A stretch of 64,000 nt of DNA from Rhabditoides inermis (GCA_963966185.1 CAWZYM010000301.1:1423001-1487000); one strand, 5' to 3'. Positions 11,701-24,719 are shown, numbered from the stretch's first letter. A program made the numbers and translations. Notes: a model not told the origin generated them from the letters alone.

Positions 11701-14696
11701 AAACAGTTGACCTGTGAAAACACATCACCCAGATAGCCCTTGAGAAACTCATAGGAATCAGCTCCCTCGTACCAACCTACGGGAAGCAGGTTGGATACGC
11801 TGTTAGAACCATTACGGTTTCCAATAGCGAGAGAAACCTTGGTCGAACCTCCTCCTTTATCGCCGAGGAAACCTAGGCGGAGAGTGTGACCAAACTCATA
11901 ATCGTAAACAAACATATCCGAGTCAATAAGATCTTGCACACGGATTTCCACACAACGGCGGATATTCCGAAGTACAGCACTAACCCCAGACACCTCAACA
12001 TCGCCCTTCTTCTTGTCGTAGTAAGAAAATCTCTTCTCTTCGATGAGATAATCGAACTCCCGGCACATCTCAATGCGAGACGAGCGAACCTTCTTGCGGT
12101 TCGCGAAAAGGTGCAGATTGTGTTCTTCACGCAAGTAAGCGTTCATCTTGTCACACCTATTGTCCGAAAGATCGAACATGGTGCGAAACACGAGATCCTG
12201 CTGCGGACTCAAAACGCTGTGATAACTACCCTTCCTCTTGACACTCTTTTGAATATCGAAAAGAAGGACGGGCACGTCGCTGTCACACGCTGCAAGTTTG
12301 CCCACGAAATCGGCACCGAGCTGCACTCTCTTATTCATCGTCTTGCCACACTTGTCCGAGTACGGCAGAATATCGATTGGCGGATCGGGAGTCAACGTTG
12401 GCGTTGGAGGCTTCTGAGAAGCCTCTCTCACTCGCTTGCGCTCATCTCTTTTGGAAACAATTCCATTGAGACGACGAATCTCCGCTTTCAATGCACTCAC
12501 AATCTGATCATTCTGAGAGATCTTTTCAGCTTTCACCAGAAGGTCTCGCTCAACTTCGATAGGCATAATCGGTGAGAAACCACCGAAAGACCCATTGGTA
12601 TCGCCAGAGGCAATAAGACCACTCAAGTGAGCAAATCTATCGCAGAGACGGTCAACGCAATGCGACATTGTCTGCAACTCAGAAAGGCAAGAAAAACCAT
12701 TGCAATCATAAGTACCCAGCCAGTTTTGCAACAGGAGCATATTCTCAGACAGCTCACGCGAACTATCAAGCATGTGCTTGAAAATCTGACGGATGTGATC
12801 CGGAACAGGCGCACCGCCCACTCCAGGTTCCAGAACCGGCGCACGACCCACTCTATTTTTGGAAACCGGCACACGGCCCACTCCCGCACCCAGAACCGGC
12901 ACACGGCCCACTCCAGGCTCCAGAACCGGCGCAAGGCCCACTCTGGTTTTGGAAACCGGCACACGGCCCACTCCCATCGGCTTTCGGGAGACAGGGAACA
13001 AAGTCCCCTCGTCCCTAGCACAGACCGGAACAAAAGTCCCCACCTGGCCAGCCTCATAACTGACAACACTACTATCACTTGCAAAAGAACTGCCGCTGAT
13101 CACACGGACCCTACAACGAATGCATAGTGGAAAATAGAAAAAAGAAACCGAAATAACTTATAGTTCCGAGTAACAATCAAGTCTGCATGAATCTGCAATT
13201 CTTAACAATTTCTCATGTGCAATTATGAATCAGAAGAGTACGAAAAATGCACCGAATAGTGAGTATAATGATAAGTCAATGCTCGTAGTATCGTTCTTCT
13301 GTAACATGTACACAATATGTACAGGAATAATATAACGATTTGATTCACACAACTCTGTATTGCACAACGCTTATAGTGGGCGAGTGCCAGGCACAGTGCG
13401 TGCTAACCCGACGCTAGCAGCATGTGGAGTATGTAGTGGACGGAAATTTTTCTTCTTATTTAGTATAATTGCATCGCCACAGATCCATCATGGTTATTTT
13501 TATTGTCTATTTATATATAAGTATATATATATGTATATATATTCATTTTATAATGAGATAACAATATATTAAAACTGATGACTCACGGAACGCCCTGAAG
13601 CGACTGCGCCTGCAGCAGGCTGCTCCCATCCACGATACGTCCCTGCGAAGCCATCTCCCTGATGTACATATCGTCAGTCACTCTACAGACCATGAGTGTT
13701 TCCGCCCTAAGATGATATCTTGAATCAGTGTAATCAATTACTACAATCAATTACTCAGTATGTTTATAAGCAAAGAACCAACTTGATGGAAAGATCGTCG
13801 AGCCCGGCGACGGCGACTCCACGAGCAGCTATCTGGCTCAGAGCATCATCTTGGGAATGTCCATGCAAGTCTCCGAACTGGATCCCGCCCTCCTGCGGGT
13901 CGACCTCCATCGTACTGAAACATTTCATATGTAATTTAAAAAGGAGTTTATTCAATTCCCTAACAATTTTATTATAAATAGCAATAATAACTAACCAGTC
14001 ATCAGAGATGAGCGCATCGGTGAGAACAGGTGCAGGCAGGTTCAGGCGGCTCTCAGTTCTGAAACAAACAAAATTGATCCAAACAACATTTACAGGTAAC
14101 ACAATGAGCATTTGTGTATTTAAAAAAACAATACTACAATATTCCTTATAATTTTTAAAAACAAATACATATGATGAAATATATAAACAACTACTCACCC
14201 GTGCACGCCCTTCTCCTCGAATTGCGAATTGCCCTTCTCCTCGAATTGCAACACGAGCTGCGCGACACTGAAAAAATCATCATGTGTGATCAAAATACAA
14301 TTCACCACACAAAAGAAATGCACAAAACACAAAAAATTATCAACTCACTTCGACGACGTCGCCGTTGGTGCGTCTGCCTTCTCGGCATCGTGGGAAGAGG
14401 GCTGGTTGTGCGTGTGCCTGCAACATAATTATTATAAAAATTGTAGAACTAACATTTTTAAAAACCAACAACAACAATCAATATCTTTGTTATTCACCTG
14501 TTCGCGTGTCCTTCGCCCGTCACATGGGAACCGTCTCCTCCGTTGGGCGCATCTACAGTGGGGTCGACTCCGCCCTCGCCAATCTCAGCCCTGAAATTAG
14601 TTAAGAATATAAAAACAACGACAGTTAGATGCAAATACTGTTAAAAAAGGGCTAAACTCACGTGTTGTCGGGATGACTCATGTCGCTCTTCTCCAT
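7608..14696 (-). CDS. Multi-exon gene, unrecognised; short stretch resembles the YJU2/CCDC94 tail
   Basis: About 18 exons run from ATG at 14696 to TAG at 7608. I followed the frame through most junctions, including the large intron that holds the transposase ORF (exon ends at about 13586 and 9965, joined in phase 2). The N-terminal third is acidic and low-complexity. A Lys-rich basic block (KNRKRREKKKQNK) and acidic stretches follow. Residues such as DPMEKLANRMKASRADIEAM and LQELQAMNRRAEGVDI resemble the C-terminal region of splicing factor YJU2/CCDC94 (NPM..L.NR.K.S...E, LQEL..N.R...VD). The zinc-binding N-terminus of that family was not found. The C-terminal part (RCVCRDC, then HLYYEQYVEAVDAMIRNFAA) is unfamiliar. 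The protein ends with a basic tail (SLKKRKME). I give no function. Confidence 0.6.
7767..7977 (-). repeat. Tandemly duplicated exon (133-bp period)
   Basis: Two copies of a 78-bp exon (7900-7977 and 7767-7844) plus their downstream intron repeat with a 133-bp period. The 26-residue products differ at one position (GEF versus GAF in the FEQLVAGRKKEECGEIMK unit). Both keep acceptor and donor and are phase 0, so both can be included, or one skipped, without changing the frame. The end of the preceding exon (PEIKK plus GTGGGTTG) looks like a third, diverged copy. Confidence 0.85.
8735..8780. repeat. (TC)n microsatellite
   Basis: About 40 bp of CT dinucleotide inside an intron of the gene at 7608-14696. 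A shorter tract lies at 9070-9098. Confidence 0.9.
10143..13103 (-). mobile_element. Single-ORF DNA-transposon-type protein (986 codons)
   Basis: This is an uninterrupted 986-codon ORF in a genome whose other genes are cut every 50-150 bp, which points to a transposon. Motifs match a widespread family of transposase-like ORFs seen in Hydra, sponges and nematodes: GDKGGGSTKVSLAIGN, then a spaced ADSYEFLKGYLG, then LVGDFMW...GMLGPAG...CMHC, and near the C-terminus TPKLHTLKEHV followed by WGLLSEQPIEAFHAKANQ. Asp in the GDK and GDF motifs and Glu in SEQ...E are candidate catalytic residues. A Cys/His-rich segment (CHRV...CDQC) lies in between, next to a Lys-rich stretch. It sits in the sense direction inside an intron of the host gene. 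I could not find convincing terminal inverted repeats. Confidence 0.75.
12815..12990 (-). repeat. 30-bp-type minisatellite inside the transposase-like ORF
   Basis: The N-terminal part of the 986-codon ORF contains about six in-frame units reading close to GVGRVPV followed by LEPGVG or SKTRVG. At the DNA level ACCGGCACACGGCCCACTCC recurs every 24-30 bp. The repeat adds a Gly/Val/Pro-rich extension. Confidence 0.85.
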
Positions 14697-15420
14697 TAGT
14701 ACCAAGAATCGATGGAGAACCTCAAAATAAACAAAATCTGAGTGATACATTGACAGACTCGAATAATAGAAAGCGACCACGAGATTACCACGAAACAAAA
14801 ACAAACAATAACGTGCATCCATGAAACGCAATGCGATCGTTTATAGGTACACCAGATGGATAAACGTAAAAGAAATGAAGAAATAATAATAGAATATAGA
14901 TAACAGAATATATAAAAAAAATTACATTTTAACAAATTCGAATAAAACCGGGTTAATCATGAAATCATTTGAAAAATCGTCATTAGTAATGAGTTGATCG
15001 AAAAGAGTTTGATAGAAGAGTTGTATGACCAGTGTGGAATGTATTAAATAAAACAAGATTATCAAAAAATCAACACAACATCACATATTTACGAAATGTA
15101 AAAAACATAGGAAAATTACGTCAAATGTGAATAAATTGCTACGCGCAGTCGGTAAAATTGGATGTCGCTTGCGATTTGCTTCGCGCCAAAAAGTCAGGCG
15201 CGGGACGCGAGCGGTCTCGCGTCGCGGTTGTCGCCTACGCTGGTCTCTCTTGACCGCCGCTTCCCTCCAATCCACCCCGTGAACCTGCGATGAACAGATT
15301 AGTGGACACGCTCGCTAGTCACTAAACTATGAGAGGTACACACGCTCTCAGAAGTCGGGCAATGAGGATGAGTTGATTTTTCTTTAACATCCAGTATTGT
15401 TGCACTTTTTCTAAAGCACG
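13590..15420. other. First exons of the 7608-14696 gene, then AT-rich spacer
   Basis: Up to 14696 this holds the 5' exons of the preceding minus-strand gene (starting MEKSDMSHPDNT). From 14697 to 15120 I see only AT-rich sequence. From 15140 to 15295 there is a GC-rich repeat fragment related to 7247-7330 in inverted orientation. Confidence 0.5.
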
Positions 15421-15424
15421 TATA

Positions 15425-17955
15425 TGTGCTGCCGACTGCACAAGCGACAACGGTCAGCGGATAGTGGATCTGCTGGAGAGTTACGACCTTATCGTCGCGT
15501 CGGCCTGGAAGCGCAACCGTCCCTGGCAGCGCGCAACCTGGAGGAAGAACTGCATCGGGAGGCCGCACCAGATCGACTACCTGCTCGTCAAGAAGAACCA
15601 GGCCGGCGCCGTCCTCTCCAGCAAGAGCCTGCCGGACTTCAAATACGACTCGGATCACATCCCCGTGGTTCTTGTCGTGAGCGGATCCGGAACGCGCCGT
15701 CGCTCGTTCTACCAGAAGAGACCGCCCCGCCTCGACTCTCGCCTGCTGATCACGGATGGTGACGTGCGCGCGGACTACCGAGGGATAGTGGAGAAGAATC
15801 TGCAGGAGAGGCAGAAGAAAGGAGAGACAGATGCTGACTCGTGGACGGCTGCAGTTCAGCAGGCAGCCAAGGAGGCGATTCCAACTCTGAAGGTGGAGAA
15901 GAAGCACGATGGAGCGTCAGTGAAGGAATCCTTGTGCTACGCGAGCATGCTGCTGGCGAAGCAGAGAGGAAAGCTGAAGGCCTACCGTCAACTCAAGGCG
16001 GAGCTGCGAAGGATTCGGAAGGAGCAGTGGGAGGAGGAATGGATGAGGAGGAGCAAGGAGTTCGAGGACGCTTGGGAAAGGCAGGATGCCCGCACGGCAT
16101 TCTCCCTGTTGAAGCGGTACAGCGGGAAGTGGAGCAGGACGACGCCCGTCATCTCTGACGGCGTATCACTCGTCACCGGGGAAGCAGCGTGCGCGGTGTG
16201 GGCTGGTCACTTCGACCGCTTACTCAACCAGCCGTGCCTGTCTGCTCCCGCCCTGCCACATACCGCCCGTTCTGACTACAACTGCAGGACGGAGCCGCCA
16301 ACCATGAAGGAGCTGCTTGTGTGCATGAAGAAGCTGAAGAATGGGAAGGCTGCCGGAGACGACGACCTCACTCCGGAGATGATGAAGGCTCTGCCCGCCT
16401 TTGGGATCCGTGAGCTGCATCGGCTGATCGTCAACATCTGGGAGAGGAAGGAGGTGCCTGACTCGTGGAGAAACGCCATCATCGTCCCGTTGCTGAAGAA
16501 GGGCAGCCCCACTGACCCAGCCAACTGCCGTGGTATCTCATTGATCCGCGTGTGCGTCTGCTGCTACTTCGCATTGTGGAGCACCGCGAGAAGACCGCCC
16601 GAGACGAGCAGCACGGATTCCGCCCAGGAAGGTCTACCATCGACGCCGTCTTCTCTCTGAGACGGATCGTCGAGCTGCGTGCCCGATTCAAGAAGCCGAC
16701 TTACATCATCTTTGTCGACTTCCGGGCAGCATTCGACAGTCCCGATCGAGACCGCCTCTTCGATGCGGTGCGCGCCGACGGAGTACCAGCCCCGCTAGTC
16801 GACATTCTACGAGACCTGTACAGCCGTACTACTGCCGCTGTCCGCACTCCTTGCGGATTCACGCAGCAGTTTGCCGTCCGGACTGGAGTGCGCCAAGGAT
16901 CCGTCTGCGGCCCGCTTCTGTTCAACTATGTCATCGACGACGTGATGCGACGTGTTGTGGAGGAGTGTGGAGGAGGAGTGGAGCTGCACCCGACAGGAAG
17001 GAAAGTCACCGACCTCGACTACGCGGATGACATCGCTCTGCTTGGAGAAGACCCTGTTAACCTGCAGAAAGCTGTCGACCGTCTCAGTCTCCTCGCTGCC
17101 TCGTACGGTCCCTCAGGCCGGACAAGTGCGAGTCGATGACCATCCCGCGAGGAGTAAAGGAGGAGTTCACTGTCAATGGAGAAAAGATCGCGCAGACCAC
17201 CAACTTCCGCTACCTCGGTTCGTGGATTAGCAGCGACGCCGACCTTACTAAGGATGTGGAGGCGCGAATCGCCCAAGCTTGCTCCGCGTTCAATTCGCTG
17301 GAAAAGGTTTTGTGGAGATCGAGCGTCGCCAATCACGTCAAGCTGCGGATCTACCTCACCGCCATCCGACCTGCGATGCTCTACGGATCCGGTACTTGGG
17401 CTCTCAATAAGAAGCTCGAGGAGAAGCTGGATACGGCGGAACGCAAATTCTTGCGCCGGATGTTAGGCTACTTCTACCCAAACCGTCGCCACAACTCGCA
17501 GTTGTATCGGGATGTAAACAACATCTATTCCCGTCTCCTGCGCCAAAAGTCCAAGCTGCCCACCCCCTCGCGGCAAGTGGCGGCAACGAGAGTTCGTCTC
17601 TTGGGACACGTGCTGCGACGAGAAGACCATCGGATTGTGAAGCTAGCTGCGCTCACACTACCGCCGCCGGAGTGGAGACGAGGCCCAGGAAGGAAACGCG
17701 CCACATGGGACGAGAAGCTGAAGGAGGATGTCAGGCCCACGCCTGCCGTGCGCGCCAAGGTTACCTCGAGGGATACTTCGTTCCGCAGAGCTTGGAACAC
17801 TCGCAATGGGCAGTGGATGGACGCTGTTATGGACATGGCACAAGACCGCGTCAAGTGGTCAGAACTGGTTCACACGATGCTCGCCGGCTAAGGAGCGACA
17901 ATGCTCCAGATAATCTACGGAGAATCGGCCGAGGAGTGAGTGAGTGAGTGAGTTA
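15425..17955 (+). pseudogene. 5'-truncated LINE with endonuclease end and reverse transcriptase
   Basis: The reading begins inside an apurinic-type endonuclease (SDNGQRIVDLLESYDLIVA, RPHQIDYLLV, then the terminal YDSDHIPVVL motif). It continues into a reverse transcriptase with KAAGDDDLTPEM, CRGIS, DEQHGFRPGRST, FVDFRAAFDS, GVRQGSVCGPLLFN and the catalytic LDYADDIALL box. The C-terminal part has NFRYLGSWIS, LLGHVLRRED and RGPGRKRATW, ending at TAA 17891. Two single-base frameshifts (near 16540 and 17112) break the ORF. A short GAGT tail (17934-17952) marks the 3' end, as in RTE-like or related non-LTR elements. It is a dead copy on current sequence. Confidence 0.9.
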
Positions 17956-18284
17956 TTACCGTGGCGACTAGCGCTCCGGCGCGCTATCGCGCGCCTCCGT
18001 ACTAGATATACAAAATGAGAAAAAAATAGAAGAATAGTTCGTCTTGCATGTTTGATAGTTGATTGCTCTCTAATGACTTTTGCGAAGATACATACACGCA
18101 AGGGTTGTAGTTGAAGTGTTCAAGTTCTATGTATTTTGTATATGTAGCTTAATTTTTGTCTTTTCTAACTATCTCTCCTACTTCTCTTTCACTTATTTTA
18201 TGTTTCACAGATGTACACCGCCCCATCTTTTTCTCCTTTACACTGTTCTGTCTACTTTCCATCCTATCTTCCTCCTCCTCCCCC

Positions 18285-18329
<45 letters not shown>

Positions 18330-20007
18330 TCGACACAGTTCTACTCTCCCCTATCTCTCCTCTCTCTCTCTCTCTTCTCCCTCTCCCACTGTCTCGCTAT
18401 CTCTTTCTCTCTTTCTCTTTCTCTCTCAGTATTATATTCTCTAGAAACAGTATTATATTCTCTATTGTCTACTGTCAACTTTCTAGAGACATTACTAATA
18501 CTATGCTTTTGTTTGTCTACTGCATCTTTTTCTTCTACTGTGACAACAACTTTCTAGAGACATTACTATGCTGTCTACTTTCACCTCTCGTCACCTCTTC
18601 CACTCTCACTTTCACATCTGCAGTAATCACTATCACTGCGACTTTCGAGAGACAGTTATGTCTACTCTCCCTTCTCTCCCCTCTTTTCTCTCTCCTATTC
18701 TCTCTTTCTCTCTCCTATTCTCTCTCTTGTATACTTTCACGTCCCCGCTGCGGTGACAACAACTTTCTAGAGACAGTACTATGGTACCTTCTGTCTACTC
18801 TTCTATTCTCACATCTGCCGTAGTCACTGCGACTTTCGAGAGACAGTTATGTAAAAACTTTTTAAACAGAAAGTACTTCTCTCTTCTCTACTGTCTTCTC
18901 TCCCTACTGTCTACTCTCTCACGTTCTAAAAATATAATTTGACCGCCTGTGCTTGCCAAATGACATGTAAGGTGAACTCGATTCTCACCTCACCTCACTT
19001 CCACTCGACACTGTACTGCATCGAAAAGCGGAATTTCAGGCTGAATATGTACAAGAGTACAAGTAATAAACTCAAAACCTTGTTTCAACTGAAAAAAGAA
19101 GCAGTACATAGTTCTATATTACGTCTACAATGACTTCGAGAAAAGAAGCCGGCTGGCGCGCCCTAACACGTTGTGCGCACGTGTGAAGAAGTTTGAAACA
19201 GTTTGAGGTTGATTTAATCGTTAGAAAGCACTATCTATTGACGTCTCGAAACACTTTATTTAACTTTCAACCTTCAACTTTTCGTTTTGTCAAAGTTATT
19301 CGTTGAAGATAGAAATTTTGTCTTTTTCAACTGACTTAATCCATTATTTAGACATATTTCTATCAAAAAAGACACAACTGAGTGGATATGGGTCAGTGAT
19401 TGCGAATGCCAACTATTCGATATCGATCGGTTGACCTGGCGGCTGGTAGCGAGCAATCCGGTGGGCGCGACCCCAGCAAGTGACGCGCGCTCAGAAAATG
19501 TCTAATACTGTATGAAGACGAAGTCCGATCGATCTGAAACTTTGACAGAAGCGCTTTTTTGCCCATAAAAGCTTAAGTTTACAAATTGGACCCTCTATCT
19601 CGTCTGTACGAAAAGTCGATCATATTCGCCTTATTTGGTGACTTTTCAAAAAAGGAAACCAGTTCCTATAATCTATTATACGTAATCTTTCTTCTATTCA
19701 ATTTTTATAGGAATCGAAGATCATGAACTTTGGGTGCATTTTGGGTACATTCGCCTATTTGGGCATGAAGATGAGGTCACAGGCAGCTGGTATCGCGGCT
19801 ATCGACTTTTTTCTAGGTCGATTCACCTACTCTCCAAATTTGGTTCTAATTGAAGTATTTTGAATTTTTTCTCCATAGTTAAGAGATTAGGTGATAACTA
19901 TGATTAAGAGATCGCTATTGACGAGATACTTGGAATTTTGCGATATTTGGAATTTTCCTAGAAATAATGAGTAGTTAGAGTAGACCTTGAAAAGAGATAT
20001 CTTTCCG
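17956..20007. other. Low-complexity and repeat sequence, no gene
   Basis: From 18180 to 18900 there is TC-rich DNA with a (TC)n tract at 18289-18326 and a scattered repeated word TTTCTAGAGACA or TTTCGAGAGACAGT. From 19130 to 20007 the sequence looks like the left part of an interspersed repeat that ends in the GACA tract. No coding exon is visible; the long reading frames here are translations of the TC-rich tract. Confidence 0.6.
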
Positions 20008-21531
<1,524 letters not shown>

Positions 21532-21561
21532 CCATAGTAAATATTAGTATGAAAGGGGAAC

Positions 21562-21665
21562 TGGCGGGCCGGAGGCTCGCTTCGCTCGCCTCCGGCCCGC
21601 TAGTGGCAGCGGCTTCGCCGCCGCATTGCGCGCCAAGGCTCGCGCGCCTTCGGCGCGCTCGCTTT
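21562..21665. repeat. GC-rich nested palindromes
   Basis: A long perfect stem (GCGGGCCGGAGGC ... GCCTCCGGCCCGC) is followed by smaller stems closed by TTCG, such as CGGCTTCGCCG and GCGCGCCTTCGGCGCGC. The base composition is far above the surroundings. Confidence 0.85.
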
Positions 21666-21739
21666 TTTGCGATGATAAGTAAAAAAGATCTCTAACAGGA
21701 TTCTACTTGAAAATGGAACGTTTGAGCTTTGTTTACTTT

Positions 21740-22530
21740 TTGTTTACTTTTTACTTCACTTGTGAACAATAGTTTTGAACTCAGTACTTGGTCTAGTACA
21801 CGTTAGACACCTTTAAGAAGAGATTTGGCGTTGTTTACCTTTTTGTTTACTTGTTTACATGACTTGTAAACAATAAATATGAACTCAGTACTTGGTCAAG
21901 TACACGTTAGATACCTTTAGAATGAGATTTGGAGTTGTTTACTTATTTGTTTACTTGTTCACATCTCAAACAAACAACAAAATCGAACTTAGTATTTTGT
22001 GTAACTTGTGGACAGGCCGCAGCGATTGTGCGCTGGCGGCGCACACTATCACTGCGCCATAGAGGCAGTGGTTAAGAGATCGAAGAGAGAGCTCATTTAG
22101 CTCCACGGGCCTCTTCAGTGTACAATGATGAGAGATAACGAGCAAACATATCTGCGAAATTCAATGACCTCTCAGTATGAGCCTCAATGGCGCAGTGGTA
22201 GAGCGCGCCGCCAGCGCGCGATCGTTGCGAGCTGCCCAAGGGTTCGATTCCTTCTCACAAAGCGTTTTGGATATTTGAAGACATACACGTTGTGTTGCAC
22301 GAAACTGCACAACATGTGAAATGTCACGGATGGCATATAGGATCCAATCCGACTATACTACACGTTGAAGACCTTTAAAACACATTTCTGAGTTGTTTAC
22401 AGATTTGTTTACTTGTTTACATGACTTGTAAACAATAAATATGAACTGAGTACTTGGTCTAGTACATGTTAGATACCTTTAAAAAGAGATTTGGAATTGT
22501 TTACTTATTTGTTTACTTGTTTACTGTTGT
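21740..22530. repeat. About 115-bp tandem repeats interrupted by a SINE-like insert
   Basis: Units containing GTTTACTTGTTTACATGACT, then AACTCAGTACTTGGTCTAGT and ACACGTTAGATACCTTTA occur at about 21740-21850, 21850-21965 and 22400-22510, with partial units on both sides of the insert at 22020-22360. Confidence 0.75.
22183..22262 (+). ncRNA. tRNA-derived SINE or tRNA pseudogene
   Basis: It has an A-box-like TGGCGCAGTGGTAGAGCG, a GC-rich middle and a B-box-like GGGTTCGATTCC at near-tRNA spacing. The acceptor and T stems pair imperfectly, so it is probably not a working tRNA. A related copy lies at 38965-39036. Confidence 0.5.
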
Positions 22531-22779
22531 TGTTTACCAAAAATTGTGACGTTGTTTACTTGTTACTTGTACCAAGTATCAAGTCTCTATGTCTAAAACT
22601 GACAGAGTTCATATAGAAACGTCACAAGTTTCAGATTCCAAGTCCAGAGTTCTTAGTGAACCCATATAAGGAATTATGCAAATGAGGTGCCAGGTAAACG
22701 CGAGCGTCACAGGACTATATCAACTCTAACCCTATAAGGAGAAGTTTCTAGGTCGACGCCAAAGAGCTGGAGACCTCTG

Positions 22780-22860
22780 GACAAACAAACAAACAAACAA
22801 ACAAACAAACAAACAGACACACGCCATAGCTAATTTAGAGGGGCCGGCAGGGGCGGATAT
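22780..22860. repeat. (GACA/AACA)n tract, second copy of the microsatellite-bearing repeat
   Basis: GGACAAACAAAC... runs for about 35 bp and is followed by CACGCCATAGCTAATTTAG and GGGGCCGGC. This corresponds to the right flank of the large GACA array (CACCATAGTAAATATTAG, then GGCGGGCCGG). Confidence 0.65.
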
Positions 22861-22991
22861 CCACTAAAAAGTTAAGTAAACCTGTACTGACTAAAAACGA
22901 CTCCGTTTTCACAAACACAAACAGACAGGTACAAAAACATTTCGAGGTGGTAAATGCATTGATTTATTTACAAAGTCGGTAGTTTAGGTGT

Positions 22992-23748
22992 TTAGGCGCA
23001 CATGTGGAGCTTCTCGCAGTTCTGGAGGGGGTGGATCTCCTTGTCCTGCAAGAGAATGGAACTTACAAAAACACGTGGCGAGAAAAAATAGTGAGATAAA
23101 GAGAGGAAGAGGGATATGGAAAGGGCGAAGATAAGCATGAGAGAGAGAAAGGAAGAACTATACTCACGACATCCTCGAGCAGGTCGTAGAGGTTAGTCGC
23201 CAGGGCGTCCAGATCAGTCTCGCAAATCTGCAAGTACCTTGAGTATGCAGTGAATGTGAAAGTGAAGGATTCTGTAATGGCACTTTACACTACTGTGTCC
23301 ACTCACCTGGTCGAGGAAGTGAATCTGAAGAGTCCACTCCTTGCACTTCTCCTTGATCATCTACAACAAATCGTTATTGTTATTATTGTTATTATTATTG
23401 TTGTTGTTGTTTTTGTTGTTGTTGTTGGTGGTGGTGGTGGTGGTGGTGTTGTTGTTGTTGTTTACTTACATCCTTCAGCTCGTCGAGTCCCCACTTGTCG
23501 AACTTGTCGAGGTCCTGGAATGACGTCATCAGAGAGTGGGAAGAGCGGGAGAGTGACAAAGATACCGTACCTCCTTGACGAGAGTGAGCAGCTTCTCGCA
23601 TGCTCCGCACAGGATGTGGCTCTTGCGCTCCTCCGGCTAAAACAGTAGGCAATTGGAAACAGAACGAATAATAGTTTATTGATAAACTCACAGCGACGGC
23701 GGCGGCCGAGACAGCGACGAGCGCGAGAAGAGCGAGGAGGAGCTTCAT
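22992..23748 (-). CDS. Saposin-like secreted protein, paralogue A
   Basis: Six exons (23692-23748, 23571-23636, 23470-23514, 23307-23360, 23168-23227, 22992-23045), all phase 0, encode 98 residues. It has a signal peptide (MKLLLALLALVAVSAAAVA) and one saposin B domain with six Cys: LCGAC, EKC, ICE, QNC, HMC. Helical segments such as DLDALATNLYDLLEDV fit the fold. An AATAAA lies in the 3' flank. It is arranged head to head with the next paralogue, whose signal peptide is identical, and the two differ at only a few positions, so it is a recent inverted duplicate. The likely role is lipid or membrane interaction in the gut lumen, inferred from the family. Confidence 0.92.
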
Positions 23749-23840
23749 CTAAACAAGAATGTAGAAGTCAATGTAAAGACAAACAGATACTGATTCATGA
23801 GCTAGCGAGAGTCTGTTGTGCTATCACGGTTCATTGCGTT

Positions 23841-23895
23841 TCCTTTTATAGGCTTGAAAGTCGGGTCGTGCCGATCTCTGGAATGACAGATAAAG
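23841..23895 (-). promoter_or_regulatory. TATA box and GATA-like site of paralogue A
   Basis: On the minus strand CTTTATCT (23888-23895) lies about 40 bp upstream of TATAAAAGGA (23841-23850), followed about 90 bp later by TTGTTTAG directly before the ATG. The layout matches paralogues B and C. Confidence 0.65.
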
Positions 23896-24719
23896 CCCAT
23901 GCGCCAATGGAAGGTAATCTGAATGATTGAGCGTTTGATTTTTACCGTAATAGACTACAATTGTGTGAAATATCGAAACACCACATCAAACTTGTGTGGT
24001 AGTTTGTCGCATAAATTTCAATTCGAGTTAGTTTTCCCAGCTTGCATGAAAATTCATGCTTGAAGTGCACAAGCACTCGTTATCAAGTTTTCATATTCAT
24101 TTTAAATCACATTCTTATACAATGTTTCTTCTTCAGTACTGTTCATATTCATATCAATGGACAGTGAGTTTTGTAAAGTGTTTGTAACATCTCGGCAGGG
24201 ACAACCCACCGGGTAATTACTGATTTCTAGTCTGATGGTGAGTTGTTTTGTCTATTATCTATTCCATTATTTTACATTTAGTTAATTCTGTTCGAATTAT
24301 CGATGAATATTTATCGTATTATTGAAAATGTCCGAGAGTGTCAAAGTACAAATTTCACTTGTTCCTTGTAGCGTAGCTGCGTAGTTTTTCACTTTTTTAC
24401 GACCGTGATATCAGTAGATCCTAGTGATCCGGAATGAGAGCATCCGGTTAGAGTTTTGAGTTTTGCGGACTCTGGTATCGTGATAAGACAACGCTCATTA
24501 AATGCTGTCGTTTACTGCAGATTTCATATGATCGGTTCAAAGAACGTTGGATAGATAAGAAGTGTGTGACACAGTACATTGTTACATTACATTATTACAT
24601 ACATTGTACATTGCTACGCTACGCAACCGTAAAATGTTCGAGCAACACAAAGTAATAATAAAATGATTTGTATTTGAAGGCACAGTGGCGACTTATTTCT
24701 GCCACAACCTGCCACAACA

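Noticed and set aside
15425..17891. Active LINE
   Set aside because: The copy is 5'-truncated and carries two frameshifts, although the YADD motif is intact.
18080..18823. 247-codon hydrophobic ORF as a membrane protein
   Set aside because: It is encoded by TC-rich low-complexity DNA (runs of Leu and Ser) with no exon signals.
22183..22262. Functional tRNA gene
   Set aside because: A- and B-box motifs are present, but acceptor and T stems do not pair fully; a SINE or pseudogene is more likely.
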